Assembly: GCF_052857255.1 (NCBI RefSeq)
Contig: NC_135498.1
Location: 86,376,639 to 86,440,638, forward strand
Reading direction: 5' to 3'
Length of the DNA: 64,000 nt
Source: Amblyomma americanum
Lineage: Eukaryota; Arthropoda; Arachnida; Ixodida; Ixodidae
Below, piece by piece: positions 19,990 through 29,311 of this stretch; position 1 is the first letter of the stretch, and the number at the start of each line of letters is the position of its first letter. Made by a program: the position numbers and the translations under genes. The notes beneath the pieces are model-generated. The model worked only from the letters and a program-made list of their open reading frames with translations. It had not been told where the DNA came from and ran no database searches.

Positions 19990-20055
19990 TATCTCCACCT
20001 CCGTTTTGACACCAAGGTCGGCGTTACAGCTTGCGTCATTTACTTTATCTTCGTG
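19990..20055 (+). CDS. SLC5-type sodium/solute symporter, next exon
   Basis: A 22-codon exon in phase 0 between a good polypyrimidine-CAG acceptor and the donor GTAAGT at 20,056-20,061. Translation begins YLHLRFDTKVGVTACVIY, which continues directly from ...STVFQ of the exon at 17,085-17,345 and matches the YLELRF segment that follows the third helix in SLC5 proteins. Phase, order and family position all agree, so the two exons belong to one gene with an intron of 2,644 bp. The following exon (with the GG.....W.D motif) was not found in the window. Confidence 0.75.
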
Positions 20056-20293
20056 GTAAGTCTTCTCAACTTTGAGGGACTAGCGTAATTTCATCATGCT
20101 CACACACAACCTTCTCTCGAGCTATGATTGCATAGAACTTAGTTTAATGCGATCTATTCCGTCGCTTTCGTTTACGCTTTAGAAGACTATGATCACCAGC
20201 TCGGTGACGCCTGCGCACTTTCCAAGAGCGCTGAAGAGATTAAAAGCCATCAGCTGCTGCGTTAAATAAGTACGATGAGCTCTCCTTCCCTGT

Positions 20294-20527
20294 GCTGCCG
20301 CGTTGGCTCAGTGTTTATGGCGCTCGGCTGCTGACCCGAAAGACGCGGGTTCGATCACGGCCGCGGAGGTCGAATTTCGATGCCGCGAAATTTTAGAGGC
20401 CCTTCTACTGTGCGATGTCAGTGCACGTTAGAGAACCTCAGGTGGTCGAAATTTCCGGAGCCCTTCACTACGCCGTCACTCATAGCCTGAGTCGCTTTGG
20501 GACGTTAAACCCAATTAGCTAACCAAA
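20294..20527 (+). repeat. Second-family tRNA-derived SINE (SINE-B), full length
   Basis: tRNA-like head (GCCGCGTTGGCTCAGTG, CTGCTGACCCGAAAGACGCG, GGTTCGATCACGGC), then the shared body words CAGTGCACGTTA.AGAAC, GGTCGAAATTTCCGGAGCCC and GAGTCGCTTTGGGACGTTAAACCC, ending near AACCAAACC. Eight copies of this family occur in the window. Confidence 0.8.
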
Positions 20528-20565
20528 CCATTCTTCTCTGATATGGTGACTCGAGCAGAGGCAAT

Positions 20566-21217
20566 TGTTTTTCATTATTGCGAAAGGATTACTAGCCCTA
20601 TTAGGCGACGTTCCGCCGGCAATCGGCCTTGTTTTTGTTGACTCCGAGATGGTTCCAAAAATGATTTCGTTATCACGCTGTGTCCGAGCAAGACGCACGC
20701 GTCACGCCAATAGATGGAGTGTGCGTATCGGATGACGTCAAGGCATCGGCTCGGCGCGCGGACGATCTCACTGCGGCTCCGGCTCATGGGGAGGCCAGCA
20801 GGTGAGGACGAAAAGCAGCGCGCGCGCAGTGGCGTCATCTGACGGATCCCCTTCAGTCGGAGCTGAGATGGGATCGCCCGCGTGCAGGACACTCTCTCGC
20901 CGCGTCCTCTGATCATTGCAGCGCATTTGGCCTAGGAAGGTCGTAGCTGAGGTTCTCTGCAGATGCGAAGCCATCTTCTCCTCCTGTTGCGCGCTTGGCC
21001 TTGCCTGTATCGCATCTTGTGCAGCGCGGGCCTCGTATCTACGACCCATGTGACGTACGCGACATCAGTCTTTTTCTTGTAACATGTTGGTGAGAAAACA
21101 CACCCTCTTCTCCCGCTTTGGTGTATACATACATGGCTGTTCAATAAAGGGGCGGCTCTTTTACTCCCCTTGCTCGAAGTCTCTGGTTGTGTCTCGTCTG
21201 CAGCGCTCAACGATACA
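20566..21217 (+). repeat. LTR of a Gypsy-type element (left end uncertain)
   Basis: Sequence ending in ...GATACA at 21,217, directly before a primer-binding-site-like TGGTGTCAGAAGTG (21,218-21,231, Leu-tRNA type) and a gag frame. An AATAAA at 21,143-21,148 fits an R-region polyadenylation signal. No second LTR copy is seen, so the left end is a guess. The 113- and 93-codon minus-strand frames inside are not supported as genes. Confidence 0.5.
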
Positions 21218-21284
21218 TGGTGTCAGAAGTGACCATCGACGCCCAACCTTGGCGAACCGAAGATCACGCTACAAGACCAACCTA

Positions 21285-21880
21285 ATGGAATTCCTGAAGC
21301 CACCAGACCAGCTGAGCTCGGCTGGACAAATTACCAAGAACTGGCAGACATTCAAGCAAAGGTTAGAATGTTTTCTCGCCGCATCAGAACCAACCTACAA
21401 GCCTCAAACAGAGTCGCGCAAGACGGCACTCCTCCTGAGCGTAGCTGGCGAGGAAGCCCTCGAGATCTACAACACGTTCAGCTTCGACAAAGACGAAAAC
21501 AAGAATAAATACGCCACTGTCGCGAAGAAATTTGATGAATACTGTGCCGCACAGAAGAATAAAGTACATGAGCGCTACGTCTTCTGCACTAGAGTCCAGG
21601 CCCCGGACTGAGCCCTTCGAATCTTTTCTACGAGACTTAAAAGACCAAGCACAAGCATGCACCTTCGGTTCTCAAATGGATGCAATGATCAGAGACCAGA
21701 CTGTTTACGGAACTAACGATGTGGACATTGTGTGCAGCCCGAAGTTGCGAAATTGTGCCGGTCTTCTTGCGCAACAAACCACGCGGACGTACCATCTCGT
21801 AGCAAGAACTTTAATGAAAGAAACTCGTCCGTGCAAAAACTGTTTGCGCCATCCAACACGTAAGCTGTGTTGTGCCCCTC
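21285..21880 (+). pseudogene. Gypsy-type gag remnant
   Basis: From ATG at 21,285 the frame reads MEFLKPPDQLSSAG, then NWQTFKQRLECFLAASE, KTALLLSVAGEEALEIYNTF, typical of gag in Mag-like Gypsy elements. A frameshift near 21,595 moves the continuation (TEPFESFLRDLKDQAQAC, MIRDQTVYGTND) to another frame. The element is cut off after about 21,770; no zinc knuckle, protease or pol follows. Non-functional. Confidence 0.75.
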
Positions 21881-21929
21881 CGCATTTTTTTTTAATCCTC
21901 AACATACTTCGTAATCCTTGACATCTAGA

Positions 21930-22330
21930 GAGGATGGCGGTTCCAACTTGCACCTGCTCGATGCCCTCACCCCCGCCCCCTCCGCCTTGTAAAGGATCCC
22001 TTTCTGCGTCCAGTATCGACGTCAGCGCTTCGAATGTGTTCAATTGGCTTGCGATTCCCTATAGCCGGAAACAACTCAACAACGAAGCGCCAGGTGCCCC
22101 TGAAAGTAGCCCCTCCAGCCAATGTAGTCGGGTAACTTTTATCAGGCCGCAGTTAATTCGATTAAGCCTTGGCATTTCTCCATTCATCTGCCACCCCCTG
22201 CGATTTATCTCCATTGGCTGGAGGGGCTGCTTGTGTCAGACTAGAATAACAGCCGGCATACTTTCCGAAATCTTGCGAGTGGGCTGCAGCCCACAATGCC
22301 TGTTGTCAGGAGATGGTTGCAGGTCTAGAG
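21930..22330. repeat. Dispersed repeat with perfect 17-bp inverted pair
   Basis: Contains agcccctccagccaatg at 22,108-22,124 and its exact reverse complement at 22,212-22,228, 87 nt apart. No coding content. The arms are internal, not terminal, so a transposon type cannot be assigned. Confidence 0.45.
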
Positions 22331-22812
22331 GCGTCCGTACTGGGCTCATGCGATATGTGAAAAGGATGGCGTAAATAAAAAAAATTGATATTTTCTCAGG
22401 CCGCAGGATCTCCCTCTCGGTATGAATACGAACCAAAGAGCCGCGTTGCGTTGTTTCCCGATTCCGCAGAGCTCGGCGCCTCGCGCGGGCACTGGGGCTA
22501 GATGAACTTAGCGTGGGTTTAGCGGAGCTCAACTTTGGCTGGAATAGGTGGAAAGCGTCTGCATAATAGTCAGAAACGTGGGCCAGTAAGCCCTAAAAGT
22601 TGAGAAGTATAATGAAATGTATACAGACCCAGGGCTGGTAAGCCCGCCGAAAATATCACGTACATCGTACCTTCGGCAGCAAAAGTTACTTGATCACTTA
22701 GTCACGTACCACCCTAGGTAACCAGTTTTTCATCATTTCTTCAATACAACAGTTCCTATAGCTAAGGACCTCCCACACCTCAGTATATAAAAGAGAGAAG
22801 TGAGGAGCTGGG

Positions 22813-23534
22813 GTCATGTCATGGCCTGGGGTTCTGTGGCCGTCGGGGTGCCAAGTGCCTGTTCACTTCTTCCCGTACCACATCCACGATATTCGCTGCT
22901 TGCGGATGTGGGGAGGATGGCAGTAATCGGCGTAGCTCCTCGCGAACGATTTTGCAGATAAGTTCCCTCAAGTTGTCGCTGGTGGTGGTCGTCGTGTCCG
23001 GACGGACAGCACAAACAAAGGAAGGGCGGTTGTACTGCCGAGCTCGGTCTTCGGGGGATTTCTCAGTCGTGCAGGCTTCTTGCATGAATTTTTTTACTGT
23101 TTTTGGCGGCTGGCGGACGAGGCTGCCGAAGAGTCGTTCTTTTCAGCTTTCTTCTCCTCGGTCATCTCAGGGTCTGCGCGGCGAAATAGGCGCTTCATCT
23201 CCTCGACGTAACCGCGGACGGGCTCGCTCGGATGCTGGATCATGGACTCGAGGAGTCGTTCGGCTCTTTCTTTCCTCACAACATTGGTGAATACCTAAAA
23301 AGATTCCTTCTTGAATAGCTCCCATATCGTTAAGGGTGACTCGCGTCTTTCGAACCACGTACGCGCTGAGTCCTCCAATGAGAAAAACACGTGTCCAATT
23401 TTTGCCGCATCATCCCACTTGTTGAATGACGCCACGTTCTCAAATTGGTCCAACCATTCTTCGGGGTCTTCGCCTAGGGATCCTTTCAAAGTTGGCGGCT
23501 CCCGCAGTTGTTACAGTTTGATCGGTGTCGACAT
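22813..23534 (-). pseudogene. LTR-retrotransposon gag remnant (family X)
   Basis: Starts at ATG 23,534 (MSTPIKL), shifts frame at once, then reads KGSLGEDPEEWLDQFENV, FFSLEDSARTWFERRE, a TAG stop at 23,295-23,297, and continues in frame with ERLLESMIQHPSEPVRGYVE and RLFRRADPEMTEEKK. Later parts shift frame again (LRELICKIVREELRRLL). This is a retrotransposon-gag domain. It is read on the minus strand from the LTR at 23,741-24,315 through the leader. Stop and frameshifts make it non-functional. Confidence 0.8.
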
Positions 23535-23629
23535 CTTTGGCGAGGTTGTGGTGCTCGCAGCAGCGTCTTTTCCTTGTCGGGTGCGGTCCGACAAGGTCCC
23601 AAATTCGGGCAGCTCTCCCTAGAGACGTC

Positions 23630-24315
23630 AGCTTGTTGGTGAACTGGGGGCTCGTCCCCCGGTGCGAAGCGAAGGGCGCTGGCGTCGCGACTTGAAGGGG
23701 GCGTCCGGAACATGGAAGGCTTCCCAGCACATCCACCAGATGTCACGAAGTGTTGACTGTGATCCAGGGAGCAGAACGACAGCCAAAATCGCGTCTAAAC
23801 AAAACTCTTAATTTGGACTGACTTGCGCCCTCAATGCACATAATCACTCGGTGGTGGCGTAGCAAGAAGCCTGCTAGGCGGTCGTCGAACAGAATGCCCG
23901 CCGCTCTCTTCCGTGCTAAATATAAAGCTGGCACTGAACTTTCGAGATACGGCGTGCAAAACTACTACAACATTCAGAAACAACCTAAAATCGGCTCCGC
24001 CCGTGTGGAAACTTTGAGACAAATCAGCTCGCGTCTTGAATCGCAAACAAAGCGATAAAGAGCCGCGCTGGCACCTTTGGAGAATGAACAAACGCTATAG
24101 AGACACGGCAATATATGTGGAATCAGTCATTCTATACCTTACCCAGGTTGCTGCTTCTGAGGTGCGAATCATCAATTTCTCAGCCATCTGTAACGGTGGA
24201 CGCGTTGTGATAATGTCAAAAGGCCACATATGCGCCATTTGCTTTCTCGTAATCACAGCGGCCCAATTTTCTGCAGAGCGGGAACGTTACCACGCTAAAA
24301 TGCGAGCGTTGCGAC
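23630..24315 (-). repeat. LTR 1 plus leader of family X
   Basis: On the minus strand the LTR runs from about 24,315 to 23,741, ending ...CGTGACA, followed by a leader (23,630-23,740) that leads into gag. The same LTR-plus-leader occurs at 35,530-36,215 and 52,765-53,015. The minus-strand 5' limit is approximate because a SINE abuts it in units 1 and 2. Confidence 0.7.
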
Positions 24316-24326
24316 TGAGGTGATGC

Positions 24327-24553
24327 AGCCGCCGCGGTCAGTGGTTATCGCGCTCGACTGCTGTCCCGAAAGACGAGTGCTCTACCCCGGCCGCTACTGC
24401 CGAATATCCATGGAGGCGAAATTCTCGAGACCCGTGTACTTTGCGATGTCAATACACGTCAAAGAACCCCAAGTGGTCGAAATTTCCAGAACCCTTCACA
24501 ACGACGTCCCTAATATTCTGAGTTACTATGGGACTTTAAACCTCAATAAGTCA
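24327..24553 (+). repeat. SINE-B copy abutting LTR 1
   Basis: Head CCGCCGCGGTCAGTGGTTATCGC, body words CAATACACGTCAAAGAACCCC and GTGGTCGAAATTTCCAGA, end GGACTTTAAACCTCAATAAG. Present at the matching place in unit 2 (36,228-36,460), so the insertion predates the duplication. Confidence 0.75.
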
Positions 24554-25503
24554 TAAGCGATGACGCTGCTGCTATAAACTATATGCCATAAATGCACTTA
24601 TCTACGGAACTATTATCCCCTTGAAATAAGTGCATTGCTGATTAGAAAGATGTCAGCGTGGACATGATTTCTATATTTTTGATAATTTTATAGCCAGTCA
24701 ATAAGAATTTTATCAAAATTCAACATGAAATGAAATGGTCATACAATATATTGAAACATGTATTTCATATTCAAAGCATCATGCAAAGAAAACATCGTAA
24801 TGTGAGGAGTGTTAATCGGTGCTACTATTGAAGGATGCAACTCAAGAACAAAGCAGTCATATCCCTCAAAAGGACGTGTTACAGGAAAAGGCAGCCGCCC
24901 AATCTCGAGTCATTGTGGTCGAACCCCTAGACCTGCAAGTGTTACTTTAAAACGGGTTCATGATAAAACAGCATAATAGAACGGAGACAGAGACAGGAAA
25001 CACGTACACACATGTGTGTACGTGTTACCGGTCTCTGTCCCCGTTCTTTCGCGCAGTATAATTATCAACGAGAAGCACCAACTAGGCCGCCAGAAAACTC
25101 TTCTTGAATTTACAACAGGTATCAGACGAAAATTGATGAAGTACAGCTTAATCGGACTAACTGGTAGATGCCATGAAAATCGGTTGACGCCAACAGCCAG
25201 AGGGCCTCCGATGAGGAGCATCTCCTGTTTAATATTTGAGTTGTATTCAAGTACAAACAAGTGGCATTTGCAAAATGTCGCCACAAGGAAAACAATACGA
25301 GACGGTTTGGAATGGCTTAGTGAGGAGTATTTTGCCAGTAGCACTAGCCACTGTGGACACTTAGCTCCTTACGTGCATAAGACATTTGACCTAAATGCAT
25401 TTGTGGTTAGCGCCTTTCGCAAAAAGTCATTTATCCCAGTGGCCTTTGAATTAAAGGGCTTCTCGTATATGAAGTTGGGCCAGGTGCCCACAACGAGGTG
25501 GGC
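24554..25503. repeat. Unit 1 spacer
   Basis: Non-coding spacer that aligns with 36,461-37,332 in unit 2 (shared words such as CCCCTTGAAATAAG.GCATTGCTGA and AGCATCATGCAAAGAAAA). The 165-codon plus-strand frame at 25,016-25,513 is not preserved in unit 2. Confidence 0.65.
24979..25046. repeat. 68-bp near-perfect palindrome
   Basis: Reads from gaacggagacagagac to gtctctgtccccgttc around a centre ACACATGTGT; arms of about 32 bp with few mismatches. It is absent from the matching spacer of unit 2. Confidence 0.85.
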
Positions 25504-25712
25504 CACCTGCTGACTCAAAAGACGCGAGTTCGACCCCGGCCACAGTGGCTGGAATTTGATGCTGGCGAACATCTAGAGGCCCTTGTACTCTTCGATGTCA
25601 ATGCGCGTTAAAGAACCACAGGTGGTCGAAATTTCCGGAGTTTCCTGTATGACGTCCCTTATTGCCTGATTCGCTTTCGGAGGTTAAACTCCCATAAACC
25701 AAACAACCAAAC
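25504..25712 (+). repeat. SINE-B copy
   Basis: Starts within the head (CTGCTGACTCAAAAGACGCG, GTTCGACCCCGGCC), then CAATGCGCGTTAAAGAACCACAGGTGGTCGAAATTTCCGG, ending CCCATAAACCAAAC. The unit 2 partner is 37,333-37,519. Confidence 0.75.
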
Positions 25713-25894
25713 ATATACGCCCAAAATCAAAAAAGGCCCTAGCAGTACTTCTCAGCGGAAACCTAAACAGCCAGTAAACTTGTCAAGGCATGTCCTTTTC
25801 GACAATTGTCAGAGAAAACGGGCTTACTTGGAAAGCATCAGGTACGGCTGTGCGTGGAAATGGAGACGAAGTTTGCAATACTGCTGCTCCGTTT

Positions 25895-26308
25895 TCACTC
25901 ATCCAGGAAGAAGCGGTCAGAGTCGGGAATTGGTGCGAGCAGCGCCGAAATGTAGTCTTCGTGGGAATCTGTGGGCTCGGCGTTTTCTTCGGTAGAAAGC
26001 TGGTCCTCATCATTTTCACTCGACAGGCCACCTTTCTCCAGCGTCGGTCGGAGACGTTTGCGATCGGGAGAACAGGTACCATCTCCCGACGGTCCACCAT
26101 CCTCGCTGTCGAGCTGCCTGCGGTTTCGCTTGCAGGCCCGGTGATGGTGCTTCGTGGATTTGTCATCGCTTCAGCGAGGCCGGGACCATTCTCGAATCAG
26201 CAGCCGTAACATGAGCCACTTACGGATGCCAAGGTCTCGGCGGCTCTCCTGCATCTCTTCCAACTTCTCCTTTGCTAAATCCAGAAGGCTGCGCACGCTC
26301 ATCGCCAT
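25895..26308 (-). pseudogene. IER-like ORF, unit 1 copy, one stop codon
   Basis: Exactly 414 bp from ATG (26,308) to the natural stop, the same length as the unit 2 copy at 48,766-49,179. A TGA stop replaces a tyrosine codon after ...LLIREWSRPR. Past that stop the frame stays open and keeps the C-terminal DYISALLAPIPDSDRFFLDE. Many codons differ from unit 2, yet there is no indel, while the flanking spacers have many. If translated, it would give only a 45-residue N-terminal piece containing the IER-like segment. See the unit 2 entry for the family argument. Confidence 0.65.
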
Positions 26309-28441
26309 GACAAAAAAAAACAATACACTCCTGAACACCAGAGAGAAACACAGCGTGCAGAAAGTGAGACCAAGCTCGGACAGCTTCAGCAGCTTATGTG
26401 ACAGGTTCAAGTATTGCATGCCTCCGCGTATCTGGGAAAGGGTTGGTGGTGACGAGAGTGTATCGGTGCTCCCCCAATAGGCTTCAATCTTAGCACAAAA
26501 AGTGACCCTGATGGCGGTCGAAGGTTGCAGAGATAAGAAGACAGCTGTGTGCTTGATTCCTAAGAAAGATTGAAACGAGAAACCAGAGGTATTAAGGAGT
26601 GCCGAACCCCTCCCTATCTCTAAGAATGGCTAAGGGCGTTGTCCTCGTTTTGAGACTCCCATTTTGTCATCAGATAACTCTCTCAGTCCTCTGACAATAA
26701 AACAGGGTCCAGAAATTAGGCATTACCATGGAAGCAAGTAGCTGATCAAATCTGGGGATTCAGGAATCATAGTTTGAGCATTCTTGTGTTGCTACACCGG
26801 CTGCATGAGGAAAACTAAATGTGTCATATTTCTTGCCCGATGCCCACCTTTCCAGAATATTTTCTTTTTAGGAATGGCGAAAAATTTATATCTCTGTTGT
26901 ATCCCAGCTTTCTTACACTTATTAGCTGTTAATAGAAGAATACTCTTGCATCACCAACACTTGCACAAAATAAAAAGACATGCCGATTGCCAATATCCGA
27001 ACGCGGCGTTAAACACAACCAGAACTTGTTTCTCAGTAACCTAAACAAAAATGATGCGGCCGCCTTCGCGAATGTACCTCCACGTGTGAATGTCAGAAGC
27101 CATCACTGCTCCAAAGGCCACTGTTGGCCACCCGGTTTTGACAGACATTCGTTTTTATGGTGTTTTCGACTGAATAGATTTTGAACAACCACAGTGCAGC
27201 TTTATGCAAATATCTCTTCCGACGGCGCTAACGTATCGTTTGATGCTAGATTTCGGTGAATTTTCCCCGATCATTTGTCAAATAGCTGCCCGTGCGCAAT
27301 TTCGTCGGAGCGTCCTTTACTAAGGCTACGTTAGGAAAGTACACAGGATATCAAGAAACAATAATTATAAATGCTAAACCTTTTCTTGGCATTGTAGGCA
27401 TTTTCATGCCCCAACAAAGAGTCTGAAGCCCTTGCGTCCTTAGAGGAAGAGTTGGGAGCAAAAAAATAGTTATATAAAATAGAAGTTTACAAAATGTCGC
27501 TGTCCATCAAATTTGGTTTCTGTGGCGTAATTATTTAAATTGATTAGAAGCGATATAAAGTCACTTAAACGTCGAAATATTCCCGGATGTCCATATAGTG
27601 GGTTGATGCCAAAAAAGCCGTCCACGTCAATATAGTGAGAAAATACGCAGCAAAGCAGAATTAACTTTTAAATTAAATTGAAAAGTGATTAATGAGAGTT
27701 ATTAGACAAATAAATATTTTTGGATAATGTGAAGTAATTAGAGGAGGAAAACTGTGGACGTCGATGTGGTGTGAGGACACATGAACAGCTTCGGTAGTCG
27801 GAAGACTCTAAACGAAAAAAAAAGGAAAGAAAGAGTAAAATGTGTCTAAACAGGCAAAAAAGAGTTACTTGATGCCAATATGAAATCGAAAATGGTTAGT
27901 AATGGAAGAATACTTGGACGTCAAAATATGTGAGGATATCTGTTTAACGTGAAGACGGTAAAGGATTACGGAAAAAAACAAGAAACGTCAAAATGTAGGT
28001 AAAACACAATGAAAAGTGTCAATTATCATAAATAATATTATTACAAACCGTTTATCTAAATAGTGTACCGAAAGAAAGTTATAAAATGACTGTAAACGAG
28101 GTGACCGCGAACGAATGCAGCTGCCATGGTAACACATGTTTTCACATTCCTGGCACTAAGCAGACATAAGCGCCCTCAGAATTTTTTTGTTATCTGATTT
28201 GGTAACAAATTTTATATTTTTTCTAAACATGGTAGTTCCGAATGTGAGAAAAAGAGCTTTTGGAATCCAAACGAATAACTCACCACGATAGATGTTCAGA
28301 CATGTGGGCTATGCGACAAGCAGAAAATTCTCATTGTCATCCTTTTAATATTCTAAATCAAGTAAATATTTGTACCATGCCTTTTCTATAATTGTAGTGA
28401 AAGCTGAATCGTTAGTTTTCACGGAAAGCAAGCCACAACGC
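26309..28441. repeat. Unit 1 spacer upstream of the IER-like ORF
   Basis: Non-coding in both units (partner 49,180-51,372). Includes the probable 5' flank of the minus-strand ORF. The first 800 bp are clearly more alike between units than the AT-rich part at 27,250-28,300. No TATA box at a convincing distance was found. Confidence 0.6.
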
Positions 28442-28587
28442 CAGCTCAGTGATTATGCCGTTCGGCTGCTGACGCTAAAGACGCGGTTTCAGTCCCGGCC
28501 ACGGGGATCGGATTTCGATACGGGAAAAATGCTAGCGCCCCATGCACTGTGCGATGTCAGTGCACGTTAAAGAACCCGTGCGTTCGA
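28442..28587 (+). repeat. Partial SINE-B copy
   Basis: Head CAGCTCAGTGATTATGCCGTTCGGCTGCTGACGC through GTGCGATGTCAGTGCACGTTAAAGAACCC; the 3' body is missing. Same truncation in unit 2 at 51,373-51,510. Confidence 0.7.
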
Positions 28588-28594
28588 CCTTAAC

Positions 28595-29019
28595 CGTCAT
28601 ACTCATCATCCTCAGCCTGACTACACCCACTGCAGGCCAAAGGCCTTTCCATGTCTCTCCATTTAACCCTGTCCTTTGCTAGTTACGCCCACCCTTTGCG
28701 TGCAAAACTTCCTAGGCTCATCCGCCCAGCAAAACTTTTGCCGCTCCCTGCTACGCTTGTATTCACTTGGAATTCACTCCGTAACCTTTAAGTACCAGCG
28801 ACGATCTTGCCTTCGATTTGCGTGCCCTGTCCAAGCCCATTTCTTCCTCTTGATTTCGACTAGGATGTCATTAACCCGCGTTTGTTTCCTCGCCCACTCT
28901 GCCCGCTTCCGGTCTCGTAACGTTATTCCTATCATTTTTCTTTCCATGGCTCGCTGCGTTGTCTTTAACATCTGCTGAACCCTATTCGTTAGCTACCACG
29001 TTTCTGCTCCATAGGTTAG
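28595..29019 (-). repeat. RTE LINE remnant, 3' part (split by Gypsy element)
   Basis: Minus-strand RTE C terminus and 3' end (TLRDRKRAEWARKQTRV, DILVEIKRKKWAWTGH are readable on the minus strand). It ends at the 5-bp target duplication GTTAG (29,015-29,019) of the Gypsy insertion and resumes at 34,548. Confidence 0.8.
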
Positions 29020-29242
29020 TGCCCCGGCGCCTTTCCGGCGACGGGCTGCGGAACCTCACACCGGAGCCACTCCTCGACCCTCGGCCGCACAGCTCCATAC
29101 TCATCAGTGACTGCTCTCCTATATTAAGTAAACCATTTTTGTTACATCTACGGACGTGCACGGTCTTGGACGACTTTTCTGGATCCTCCGGGGCCCCACC
29201 TCGGAGGACGCTCGAACCTGCTGGGGGCCTTTTCCCCTCACA
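29020..29242 (+). repeat. 5' LTR, truncated
   Basis: TG followed by the last 222 bp of the LTR (GCCCCGGCGCCTTTCCGGCG ... TTTTCCCCTCACA). Compared with the right LTR about 470 bp are missing just inside the 5' terminal TG. Confidence 0.8.
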
Positions 29243-29246
29243 AATT

Positions 29247-29264
29247 TGGCGTCCGCTACGACAG
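29247..29264 (+). other. Primer binding site
   Basis: TGGCGTCCGCTACGACAG starts a few bases after the LTR end; TGG pairs with the CCA end of a tRNA primer. Confidence 0.6.
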
Positions 29265-29311
29265 GACCAGGCCGAGCAGCGTTTACCAGTTAACAGAGTT
29301 CATAAGACAGA

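Noticed and set aside
20575..21210. Minus-strand frames of 92-113 codons
   Set aside because: They lie within the LTR of a Gypsy remnant and show no family signature.
25016..25513. 165-codon plus-strand frame as a gene
   Set aside because: The matching region of unit 2 does not keep the frame, and it overlaps a SINE at its end.
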